Shown here: positions 36,948 to 49,700 of the stretch, piece by piece
How the letters are laid out: every line of letters starts with the position of its first letter
How positions within the stretch are numbered: the stretch's first letter is position 1
NCBI GenBank assembly: GCA_900708905.1
Contig: CAADRB010000018.1
Coordinates: 334,821 to 398,820, forward strand
DNA: 64,000 bases
Direction: 5' to 3'
From: Hymenolepis diminuta
Lineage: Eukaryota; Platyhelminthes; Cestoda; Cyclophyllidea; Hymenolepididae
Notes under the pieces: generated by a model
Told to the model about the DNA's origin: nothing
The model's database searches: none
The model's input: the letters and a program-made list of their open reading frames with translations, nothing else
Position numbers and translations under genes: made by a program

Positions 36948-37735
36948 GTAGCCCAACTGATTATAATCTCTGTCACGCACTGGATAGTAACGTACTGATA
37001 AAAATCGAAGTCAGCAGATATTCACAATCAGAGTTCTGACAGTGTAGGAGACTTGACTTATTCTTTCTCTGCGCTCCCGTTCACATAACGTCTTGTTAGA
37101 TCAAAGAGGGAAAAGGACAGAAATGTCCTGGAAGTGATAATGAAATGCTACACAAAAACCATAAAGATGACCTGCCGACCTCTACTTAGACGCAAGTTTC
37201 CCCATCTTCTCTTTGTTAATGAAATAAAATGTCGTTTCATCCTCCCACATTCTTATGTACAATGAGTGTGCACCACAGATAAACTTTAAATAGCACTGAG
37301 ATAATCTAGGTTTGAAACCAACAAAATGAACGCCGACTAAGGAGTGGGTAGTTTTAGTGACATTACCTACTTCCAAACTAACAAGAACGCAGTAGCTAAT
37401 ACTACAAAAAGGAATATAATCGAGTGTGATAGACAGAGAGATGGAGACGGCAGTAGTCTGGCCACGGTAATTCTTCACCGGACAGATGATTCATACACAA
37501 TCAACCATCACGGAACTTGAAGACACTTGAGTTCTGAGTAAACGGAATTTCAGGGAAGAATTTCTGTACACATAGGGAAAGCAGAAAATAATGACGATAA
37601 TGTCGATGACAATTGACAGTCGTAAGTTTCATCAGAGAGAGATAGATAGATCAGTTCGGGAGAGGGACGGAGATGTGCAGGGAGTCTGTACAAGAGGGCG
37701 GATAAGTGAGGCTAATCTTCTCTTTTGATTAAGAT

Positions 37736-40700
37736 CTACTTAGCATTAGAATCTGAGGCTTCCGAGCCGCTTGCGGCAGCGATGGCTGCAACGGGCTCTC
37801 GACTTGTCACTACTGCATGACCTGACTTGCCGCAGGGCATCACCGTTGTCTTGACCCAGGCGTTTTGTGCCGCATCGTAAACTTCCACACTCGATAAAAA
37901 CTCATTGCCATCGTAGCCACCTACAAGAGAAGAATACAGTCGTTCACACTCTTCCCAAACGAAGGTTAAACCGATTTTAATAACTACTCACCGAAAACCC
38001 AAATCTTTCCGTCTAATACGGAAGCAGAGAGAGCGGAACGCGGATGTAACATCGGGGACATGTACTCCCAGACATTCTGCTCTGTGTTATAACGCTCAAC
38101 GCTTCGTAATTGACTGTGAGAATCGTAGCCACCCACCGCGTAGATAAAATGACCAATTGAAACCACACCTGAAAAGGAAGGGGAGAAAATCAGTCAGAAA
38201 ATTCAATTCTACTTAAATATTAATAAGTAGTAGGTTCAGAAAACAATTATCTATAAACAAAGCCACCCTCAAATTAGTGCGTCGGCAAATGGTCGATACG
38301 ATAAGAAAAAAATCGATAAACTATAAATTGTTTACTTGGCTGTCAACGCGACTTACACTTGAGAGTCGTTTTTACAATTGCAGACAATGACAGCAAGCAT
38401 TGCAAAACTTGGCATAATAGATTAATCGAAAGTTATTTAATTTGTCATTTGAATTTGATTAAATATTTCAGATGCCAGTAGCACTAGTGACACATGTGCT
38501 TCTTAATTAATTAGATAATTCAAGTGTTCCCGAAAACAAGTATAAATGTGCATCCTAATTTGTTATCCTCACATACTTTATGATAATAAGGATATAATTT
38601 AAAATAAATTAACATAGCTAAACAAAAGGTTTCACAGTCTTATTTTATTTAAATACCTTTTACATTGGATAGAGACACTAATGAAGATTAGACCCATCAA
38701 GGAGGCTGCCAATATTCTGAAACTCTATAACCTCGCCAAGCATAAAACAGAGGCCACCTGATATTGATTTCATGAGTGACTAAAGGATGGTAAACACCCC
38801 AAGATCTTTAAAATAGGTATTGACAACATTTAGTTTCCGTGAAGAAAGATATCTATGGACTGCTCATATGGGAAACAAGCATCTACAGACTCCTCTGTTC
38901 AACACCGACCTCATGACCCCTGACGCGGCAGATACAGATAATAGCAAGGCTTATTCTAGCACTTAACCAACAGATTGGAAGGACACTTTGTTGATAGCTT
39001 GCTTATGAACCTCGCAAGCTGCCAATACCAAAAAGTTCTGACCGAATAATGGATTCAATAAACTTTCCCATCACGATTAACCCTTATCCGATTACCTAAT
39101 ATTTGTTATAAGTTGTTTTCTCCAGGATTTTTGGGACAATGGACTTTGATTAGCTCTGACCGCATCCATTGGGGCTAACTACTTGTAGTTTACCCATCGC
39201 TTCTCATTCTAAACACATCTCCCAGAGTGCTTGTGTGCACGCTCTGCTTGTCTCCTGTCTATGACACACCCAAACCCACACATAAGGGAAGTTAACGTGG
39301 TTTTCTCACCGCACACAGCCCCTCGGAGAGTAGCTAAAGTGAGAGTCCGAGCTAGCTCGAGACACTGTGTCCATTTTCTTGGTCATCTTCACACATACAG
39401 GGCAGGCTGGCTGTACGCTGCTACTCGGCTCGCGAGCGTGCTTTACCACAGCAGCTTACACGCCTGCTGGCTGGCTAAGGGGCGGTGAGAGAGAGGACGG
39501 GGAGGGAAGACCATAAACGCGCACACAGCTGCTAGCGAGAGCCTATAGAGAGCCACACATAGCCATAATTTGTGTCTACACGTCGTCTCGCCTGCCCGCT
39601 CCTGGCCGATCAACCGATCAATACCCGGCCAACAACAACAATTATCTTCGTCATCAACGCGCATACACCGCTGCCACCACTGTGCGAGTTAGTAAGTGTG
39701 TCTGCCGCACATTTTAATACCACTACACTATCGCGCCATGTCGCCGCGCAGCCGAAAGCCTTTGATGTCTCGCCGTGCGCCGGTCCCAATAATAGCGCTT
39801 GCGGGCACACCTACCTACCTGGTGTGCACTACTACAACTACTGTTAGCAATAACAGTAGAAATTGTGGTGGTGGAGGTAATAATAGCATCGCAGTGCGCG
39901 GCACGGCGCGTGGTGATAAATTCTCTCCACACCCGTTGTCTGCTACGGCTGCTGCTGTATATTCCCCTCGCTACCGAGGGAACTACCCAATCTACTACTC
40001 GGACTGCAGCGCTAATGCCTTACTGTCTGAATAGCTAACTGAAGTGTGTGTATAAATATAGCCTACTACCACTGCCTACCTATCCATCTCTATGTATGCC
40101 GTCCGTTTGATTTTTGCTTGACTGCCTGACTGTACGCACGTCTGAGTATGCCGCACGCATATACTAGATACATCAAGGGCAGCAACAACTTTTGAATATA
40201 CATACATATATATGGACACTGTGCCTGCATATCTGTTCTGTGCGACGAAAGTTGTAACGACGGCCTGTATTCTCCTCCGGTTAAAATATATGAAACTAGA
40301 CAGAGGCTTGAAGACTCGCGCTTAGTAATTTCTGCCAGTAGGCTAGCGAGACTGGTATTAACAGACATAAAAATATCTCCACAAACATAAAAGAGACCAA
40401 TAAAGTCCTCCCCTACGAATTTCCCCACTTTGGAAGAATTGGAGTGGGGGTCAGGAGAATTGAGTATTCACTTCCAGACACATCTCCAATCACAAAAGCA
40501 GAGGGTTGATAAAACCTGTTTCAAGAAAAAAACAGGTGAGAAATATTTGGGTGGGTTTTACTATTTGTTATTATGTTCTTAAACTGCATATTAATACTGG
40601 AGAAGTCTCTAGCCATAAAAATTAGGAGAAAAAGAGTGAGAAGAAGAGGACTTAATGGCTTGTTATTATGTCCACAAACTCGAGTGCCAATCTCAAGACG

Positions 40701-43700
40701 TCTCCAGCTGTAAAATGCAGTAAAATATTGGGAGAAGTAGACCGGACGTTATTATTATTGTTATTATTTTCAAAATTAGCCATACGCAGTGTATTCGCAG
40801 TTTCTAACCATAAAAACTGGGAGAGCTCCTCAAGTGTAGAGAGAACGGAAACAACCAAGTTCGAAACTAGTTGTGTCTGAGTAAATCAACAAACAGGTAA
40901 ACTATTGCTTTATTAACTTCTACACTCTCCAAAATTATTATGGCGACAATTTCTCAATTAGCTATCTTATCAGACTATGTGTAATGAAAATGAATGAATG
41001 AGAACTCTTCCCTTGGTAACTGATTCACAAACCAGAGGCTAGGAGATAAGGTCCATTCCTTCAATGAAGACTAAGGTTAGAAACAAACTATGGTTCTAAT
41101 TTTAGCTAATTCCAATATTTCTAAATTAAGACTTTATTATTAATCCGCCATCCATTTTAACCGGGTTTACCAAGACGCATTCTCGTCCAGACACTAGGTC
41201 ATTAGGCGTTAAGATAACGGACAGACAAACAGTCAACATCGACCAATAAGATTGTACAACTTGTCATTTAGCTAGATCTACACAAATCAAAGAATAAGTT
41301 ATAAAGCAATAACCGAAGACGATCATTTAATTGCCATATGAAGCATCCAAATAACTAAATTAATGGTGAAAACCGGAATTTATTTTAATTTTACGATATT
41401 AAAAAAGGATCAAGATGAAAAGTGAATTGGGAAATGACGGACATCAGGCCCCTAAGAAAACAGATGCAGACGCAACGACCCAACTCTAGACAACAGTGGA
41501 AGTATTAGTCATAATCTCCATTTCGACTCCATCCAGAATCCAACTTATGGACGAAAATTTNNNNNNNNNNNNNNNNNNNNNNNCTTTAGCGAAATCGATA
41601 AACGAAGAAACAACATTGGCCAAAAGTTGGGGTGACAGCCAAAAAAGAGGGAAGGGAAAAAATAGATTGTTTAATTTTCTACAAAAAAAGAATACTACTA
41701 CTTCTATTCCTCAAGACAATGGAGGAAAAAAATAACGAATGGACGAGCAGCAATTAGCCAACCTTAATTCTTTTTTCCTTTCATTTTGTCATTTCGAATA
41801 AGCCATGAGGAAAATTAGAGTAGGATAAAACAGTAGAGGAAAGTGAAGATTCAGGGTCAAAACTAGATCGAATTGAGATGGAGAGAGGAAAACAAGTGTG
41901 TGAGTCTATTCTTATACAAATAATTAAGTTGAAATTTAACAGAAGAAACGAATACAAAAATATCAGATGGCGTCTCTCCACGGTGTGCGCATAATCAGAC
42001 AACAGAGACGGCAAAAATCAGACGATTTAAGGAGAAAAAGTATCTTTATTGCAAAATAGACCTGCGGACCATTGCACAAGTATGACAGAATGAAAAATTC
42101 ATTTTTCTTAAAGACAAAACCTTGCATCATATACATTTTAGAGTTATTGTTAATATCGACCAGTAGGATTACATTCGCTCGGCGTATTTAGCCAGTTTCA
42201 CTAGCTTAGTAACAATCTTTGTATTTTCACCTGGTCATATATTCGATACAAAATGTATGTATGGTCCAAAATGAAGAAAACTCAATAAAAATAAAATTTT
42301 AAATAAAAAGATAGTATTTTATAAAGTAAATGGTATCAATTCATCGAGAAAGATTTTGACGTACGCATCTAAGATCAACCATCTGAAACTTATCCTCCTT
42401 CTCAAATCCCTACTTAATAAAATTTAACAAATGTAGCATTTTATAAACTCCGTGAGAGTATGTCTAAACTAATTTCGCCAGCAAAAAAAGCAGGCGTGTG
42501 AAATTCTGCTCTGTGTTAAAGCCAGACATAGTGGAAGTAAATTAAAACCACAATAAATCTCTAAACAACATTTGAAAAAGCGCACAGAGTAGCAAAGCGG
42601 AGGAAAAATGAATTAAACTAGCAGTAGAGAAGAGACACAGACAGACAGTGAGTCTCGACAAACAGGATTAACTAGCGCAGAAAGAGTCGAGACAAAAACA
42701 AAGAAGCAAAATCAGCAGACTCTCAAATAATTGGATTTAAATTTTGTGAAAAATGTCTATAGGAGCGATTAATTTTAATTTTCTGGAGAAGAATATTGTG
42801 AGGATAAGATTTGTGTTCCAGATTTGAGAGACACAAGCATTTAAAACAAAACAACAAAGATTCATACTCGTTTGAATGTAGAGTTGCCAATCAGCTGTTG
42901 TTTAAAAGAGGATAACAAATAACTTACTAATTGAACGGCTATAGGTCAAAATGGTTCGACAAAAACAAATAGTTTCATTATATGATCTTCGATACGAAGA
43001 TCGAAAAACATGAACTCAAAGCCCATGAGTATATATTTAGCAAATGTTTGTCCTAGCTACAGAAATAGGGACCTAGTATTGCAAATACTAGAAGTATTGA
43101 TATTCAATTTAGCTAACCCATCCGTCTTTCCCAAAAGAAAACCTATCAGAGAGTTGAACAAATTGTAGACCTGTCAGCCAATGTCGAAGGTAAAAAAAGG
43201 GATTACCTGACGAAGAAACTACTTTGCAGTTAAGATTCCTTTCAAAAACCACTTCCTACGCGTTCCATCAGACATAAACCTTCCCCCCCNCCCTCCCTCC
43301 CTCTCCATCAAGAGCTATTAACTTCATTCGAGACAGGACACGATTTTAGGATGATAGTTCCCTCAATAATAAAAACTACTTCTGTCCGACATATAAATGA
43401 AGTCCTATTCATATTTATGTATCTTCTTATTATCATCAAGAGAGAGGGAGGGAGGGAAACCAAATAACGGGGTAATAAAGATGTCTGGATTTTGGCCATC
43501 ATTATCGTCCAATAGAGATGGGTAGATGAGGAACCTAATTCCTTTTTTTAGAATTTCAGAATGGAGAGAGAAATCAGGAGCCATACAATAGGGCGAATAA
43601 ATCAGTCTCACTCCTCCCAAAAAATCCCTTATTCAGTCTGAAAGTTTCTCGACAGACAGACAGACAACAACCATCATAATTAGAGACGCCGATGTCTCTG

Positions 43701-46700
43701 TCTAAATCCACCAAAACAACTAGACAGACAGATGGATATAATGATGATGTCGATAATTTGAACAGTGCGTCCAGAGAAGAAGACACCCATCGCAATAATG
43801 GAGGAAGGAACACAAGTTGTCAGTCGAATGTTCCTATCCTACCCTTTTGGGTGATAATGCCCACTCACGTTTTAAGGTCGTTGTCCGCGTCTAAACTGCA
43901 CAACTCGGGGAAGAGGGGGGAGGGAGAGAGGTGTGTGTGGGTATGAAAAAGTGAATAGACATTCCTCTCCCCTTCGAATATGTCTGCATGTCGTTGTCTG
44001 AGCGAACGAGCCTGGGAAGTGTAGAGGGAGGGGGGTAGTGAAATGTCTGACTGGACTCCGAGACGCGCAAGCGTCAGTTTGACGATTGTCCGTCTCGTCT
44101 CGAGTATACGTGGTTAGGCTTTGGTGTGGATATATTTACATAGACTGAGTAAAAGTTTTCTTTTGTCTGACTAGCTGGTTCTGTGGGGATAAGTCTAGTT
44201 TAACCGCTGATAAAACATAAATCGCCCCCTTGATTAACCAATTTCTCGATCTGGAAATCTGAAATCTGCGGAACAGACCTAGCGATGGCTAAATAACTTG
44301 GTTCGTCAATGTATTGATTTTGAGGAAGAGACGAGGAGCCAAAAACGATAATAAAGATATTCGATTTTTGGGTTATTTGTGGTCGGTGGTCCAATTGTCA
44401 ACGTGCATGTCTTTCAAACTAGAGGTCACGAAATCGATGTTCAGTGCTGATCAATAAGGTGGTAGAACATGGATCAAATCCAGATTCACCTTGAGTGAAC
44501 TACAGTGATCTCTGCCGCATATTATGCTTTCTCAACCAATGGAAGACGAAAAATTAATTGATTAGATCGATCGCCCTAATTAATTAACCATCAACAATCG
44601 CTGGGTATTGTGCTAATTAAAACAGGAGACGATTTATAAATTGTGAATTTGGAACGTGAACTACTCATTAAGTAAAAATTGTACAATCCGAATCCAAAAA
44701 TCAAATGAAGTAAAACTGTTTCCGTACTTTGATTTTATTCGCAACAAATAAATAATCCCCTCCCCTTTATTGCTATCAAGTTTCAATTGTTTTCCGATGG
44801 TGAAAAAATGTTATATAGTATAATTTAGGATCAACGGTTTCTACTAAAAGCAATAGAGATAGAGTCAACAAGAAGAGAAAGACCAAAACACCAATTCACC
44901 TCCCCAAATCTAAACTTCTAACCTTGCATAAGCAAAAATCGGCCTATATCATTGACTATTTTGTCCGAACAAAACAAAAACTCGTGCGCTTGGCATATAA
45001 AAACAGACAACATAAGAAGACACTGCATTCATATTGAAAAAAACATCCTCTGACCATCTGGATAAGTTGGTCCAGTTGGTTGTACTCCTCCAGTGGCGAA
45101 GCGCAGAGCACTTACACATACACAAAAAATATAAATACAGAAGGCAAATTAATTGGTCACATTGCAGCCGGAGAGTGCCAGTTCTAACCTCCCCCCCCTC
45201 CCCACCCTTCACTCACCTTTCCGGCAGAGAATGGTGGAAAAAAGAGCCAGCCTGACAGCGGTGATACATGGATACGTTGCTATAACCACACACTGCCGCT
45301 CATTTAATGAGAGCTTCATGCAATGAAAGCCAAATACGTTTCACGCCTACAACTAAAAAGACCATCTAAGGTAGAGAGTGAGGAAATTTATTATTTACTG
45401 TCCGTCTGGTTTTATATTTGCACACATTCACACACGCATAAATATGTGTCGGCAATCAGTAGTGCGTACATGATGTGGAGATTACTACTTAAATGAGTTT
45501 TCAGCGACTTACCAGCTCCAGATCGAGGACGGTTGAGAGGCGCGACCTCAGACCAAATGTCGGTCTCGGGATCATAGCGTTCAACGCTAGAGAGACGTCG
45601 AACTCCATCAAAACCACCAACGGCGTAGAGGAGTCTAAAAGGAAACGGAGACACTCAAGAAAATTATCACAATAAACATTTTTTGCCCTATGTTGATAAT
45701 ATAGAAATCAACCACAAAATACAACTAGAGATATTCATACTAAATCCAAAAGAGAGAAAATGATCTCCCGATTTTCTTCTTCCTATTAAAAGTGAAAGTC
45801 GTCTCTCATTTACAGGTTATACGGAGACTTGCTTGCGTCCTGCTGCTAGTTTAACTCACCACATGCATTTTTTTCTAATAATAGTATTAAAAGAATCAGC
45901 AAAAAGGCACAAAAATTAACAAAAAGAGACGGAAAAAAGAAACGCACCTATTTACAACAGCGACACCAAGACCAATTCGAGGATAATGCATCGAGGCAAT
46001 TGGAGTCCATAAGTCATCATCTACGTCGTATCTACGAGATAAGAAGATCAAAGTGTTAGTAAGAGGATACTAAAACCAGACACACACAATAACATTAGCC
46101 GAGCAGTGTAGTAGAAGCTATTAATGGGACGGCAGTGATTCGATTTATCTGATGTCATGCCCAGAGGGCTTTTAATGTTTATTATGATTCACCTTATCGC
46201 ATAAAATACCTAGGAAGCAGACAGAGAAAACACTTGCCTTTCAGCGGTACTATGATGCATGGTGTGAGTGAGGCCACCAATAGCATAGATCATGTCGTCT
46301 AGCACTCCAACAGCAACACGGTTTCTAGGCACGGACATTGGGGCACATGTGTGCCACCGATTTGTCGTCGGATCGTAGCAGTCCATATGGGGGGCATCAA
46401 AGTTGCTCTGCTCATTATTATTGTTCCTTCCACCAACTAAATAGACACAGCCGCGTACGGATGCTGCAGCTAAACCACTACGAGGACTCGGTAGATCCGG
46501 CAGACGTCTCCATGTATCCGTGGCTTGATTGTAGGCTTCAAAGTTACTCAGGGAGTAGCGGAGATAACCGCCAGCTGAGTAGATCATCTAGAATGACGTA
46601 AGAGTGAAAATAAATTATTAGGACATTAGGGGATAGAGAGAAGTGGCGCAAGTTATCGACTTATGGGGAGAATATCTAAGACTGTATTTGCCTACCACGT

Positions 46701-49700
46701 TTTTTCGTTAAGATAAACAGGCACATATACCACAACTAGTTTATCACAGTAGCAAGAGGAGTAGAAGGGAAAAAAGAGACGACTGCTTGCTTACCTAGAG
46801 AGAAAAGTGAAAAAAAGAACCAGACATATATTCTCTCCATCAAACAGAAAATATATATAAAGGCGAAAAATGAACATGTTAGACTCAACTAATTTAAGGT
46901 AAAAACAGCAGACAAACTAACGAATATACTGCGGAGACATTATGAGATGATTTTAACTTGAATAAAAGGAATCATTCTTCTGTTGAAATTCACGGCAGAA
47001 CGGAAAACCAATATTTATAATCATTCTAGAATCGGAATAAATTTGTGGAGTTATCTAGTATTGTTAATTGATAAAACGGATAAAGGAAATAGGATGAAAA
47101 CTTGTCTTCAGTAGTTTTAATTTGAAATGGTTGTACTACACGTCTAAATGAACTAAGCAAATGTTGGTTTAAACCCAAAATAATACTTGAGACTGTTATA
47201 CAGCGTTTATGACGAAATGGATCAGGATTTATAAGAGAAAAGAATCGAAAAGAAACTATTTCGCTAGAAGGGAGGGATGTAGTGCCCGAACTATTTCATT
47301 TACTGAGAGGATTCGAATGCAATCCATCTGAGCCAACTTTCCCAGTAAAACCAATTTTTTACCTAAGATTATTTTCAAAAACAGAGTGGGAATCGCAAAA
47401 GTGTTTCCTGCAAAACGCTTGTTCTCCATGTCCTGACAGACTATAAGGGGGAAGGCGCAAAATCCCAAAAGTTGTCACATATACGTACAATGTGAAAAAT
47501 GACTTTTTCCACGAAGAGATGTTTTTTCCTCGGTCATTACAGAGAGGGCCATTCTATGATATCACCATTGAACTTCACTTTCCTTTAATGGGCTAAATTT
47601 AACTAGATATTTCTCTTCAACCAAAAGGCAGACGAATTCCAAAGATGTTTGGAATGTTTTAAAGAAAAAGGCAGAGACAAGAATCTCAACGCTACCTCAA
47701 CTCTTCTACCAATCTTTAACTATGGGAAGACATTGGGAATAGGTAGAGATGCTAAACTCCAGCTATTTAACTTATCATCTAATTTTCCTTCTTATATTCC
47801 ATCTACTTATCCGAGAAAGGAATTTAACAAACCAGGTAAGACGCAACAAATGGGGTAGATTTTCCAGACATTCGGAGGAAAACCTGCGGGAAGAAATAGA
47901 GGGGAGTCGACTATTTCCCTACTTCTAACAGCCAAACAAACAGAAACAAAGAACCGAGCAGAGCGGTGTCACTATTCGCATTGGAAAGAAGGAAAAAAAT
48001 AAAGACGAAGAATGCAGAAGACACGAGGTTCGAGAAAAATACCAGACAAGCATGCATACAAGCGTGAAAAAACTGCTTCCAAATTATTAGCAATTAGTAA
48101 TATTGTAGAGATTAAAACAAGTTCATAAAGTCGTGTGCATCTGTTACAGGGACAGACAGAGCGGGCGCGCAATAGTAGCTACAAAAGGCGGTAAATTGTG
48201 ATCCGGATTACAATCGGCGATCTGGTTATGTTTGACCTAGAAATGGGAGATTTCCATAGCAGACATGATTATCCCAATACATAACGGGCTAAAATATATA
48301 AGTATTGTTTAAATGCGAAGTCAGTCCACTTTTCTATAATGTGGCGGTATAGACTCCCAACAGCTCAATAAGGTTAAAAAAGGCATTAACATTTGAAACC
48401 ATTTTGTTTCTTCCCTTATAATAAACCTTAAAAAAGGCCAAGATTGTTTGGAAACTAAATATATCCACCGATTAATTACCATACAAAAATTCCTTAATGT
48501 TATAACATGACCTTAATATACCCACATATTACTAAATCATATCTGATATTTCACTGTTATAACACTTATCTTTCCTGCACATAAAAAAATCGACCCAACC
48601 AAACTAACAAATCAAGGCAAAGGAGAAATAAGTTGGAAAAAAGAGGGAAAACAAGTAGCTTTCTGGGCATTTCAGGTGTTTTTATCTTTTCCTTCCTGAT
48701 AATGGCAAATGCATATTTTTCTGCTAGCCCATCACTTAATAAAAAGAAAGAAACCAGTTCCCTTTTTTTTCAAGTAAAACAGCTGAAAAATTTAGCGCAG
48801 AGGCTAGGCTAGGTTAGACGATCGACATTTAAAACAAGAATGAGGTAGAGAAAAGACAGAGATTGGCTTCAGGCATTGCTTGATTACTTCCATGTTGTGA
48901 TCGTCATTATTCCAGCGGTCAAATATGCCAAGAGAGGCACAGCAAGACAGCAGATGGGAAAAAAGGAACAGCAACATCAGCCCATTGGGAATTAGTATGT
49001 GCTCATCATACACATAAACACGACTAGGAAAGCACAACCAGACAACGATAAAAAAGGACAGAGAACAGATTATTTGAGATACAAATAAGACCCTAAATGA
49101 GTTGTCTCATATTAAGACAAGGTGTTAACTCCTTCCTAAAATGAGTATACGTATTAACAAAGTTTGGAATAAACAACTTATAAATGGAGTAAATAAGGAA
49201 ATACGTGAGTCAGAAAAGGGAAAATGCAGAAAATAGTAGAAATGAAAGAAAAAAGCATCAACTGCTTACCAAAATAAACAAAACAAGGGGGAGTGCTATG
49301 ACAATTGTGTACGTCAGAAAAACTTGGAGAGACTAAAAAGATAGATCACAAAATAAATAAACACTTTGAATGTGTTAATTGACGTCGATCAATAGCTTCG
49401 AACTTAGGTAATAAAAAATCTCTAGCTCTGAAAATTGCTCTCTAGTGCTCAATCTCATTGGATCGGATACAGTGACACTTGTTTAGATTCACCAAACTTT
49501 CGATCAACAAACTGTGAAGGCTATACGGCCACCTTCGAATTCCCCAACCTGTTCAAATAATGCGAGTTTACTTTACAGTCCTTTAAATTATATTAATTTA
49601 TACCACGGTTATACATTCGTTTCAGTCTGTAGTCCGATCCAAGTCAATACTCTTTGTGGGAAAATCATAGCACGAACAAAATATCATGGTATCAGAGTTG

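Larger units (their letters stand above)
38169..45512 (-). other. KEAP1 intron 4 (about 7.3 kb)
   Basis: Splits Kelch blade 4 between Gly511 and Val512 (phase 1). It contains a SINE relic near 38870-38970, a GC- and CpG-rich block at about 39220-40050, another at about 43860-44110, a C-rich run with one N near 43282-43310, and a 23-N gap. Many short open frames lie on both strands, but none has a recognisable domain. Confidence 0.75.

Noticed and set aside
39696..40034. 112-codon open frame on the plus strand in the GC-rich island
   Set aside because: Low complexity (Thr, Asn and Gly runs), no family resemblance, no splice partners, and overlapping open frames on both strands as expected for GC-rich DNA.
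40090..40428. 112-codon open frame on the minus strand in KEAP1 intron 4
   Set aside because: Composition without any motif, no link to the KEAP1 splice chain, and an AT-rich chance frame.
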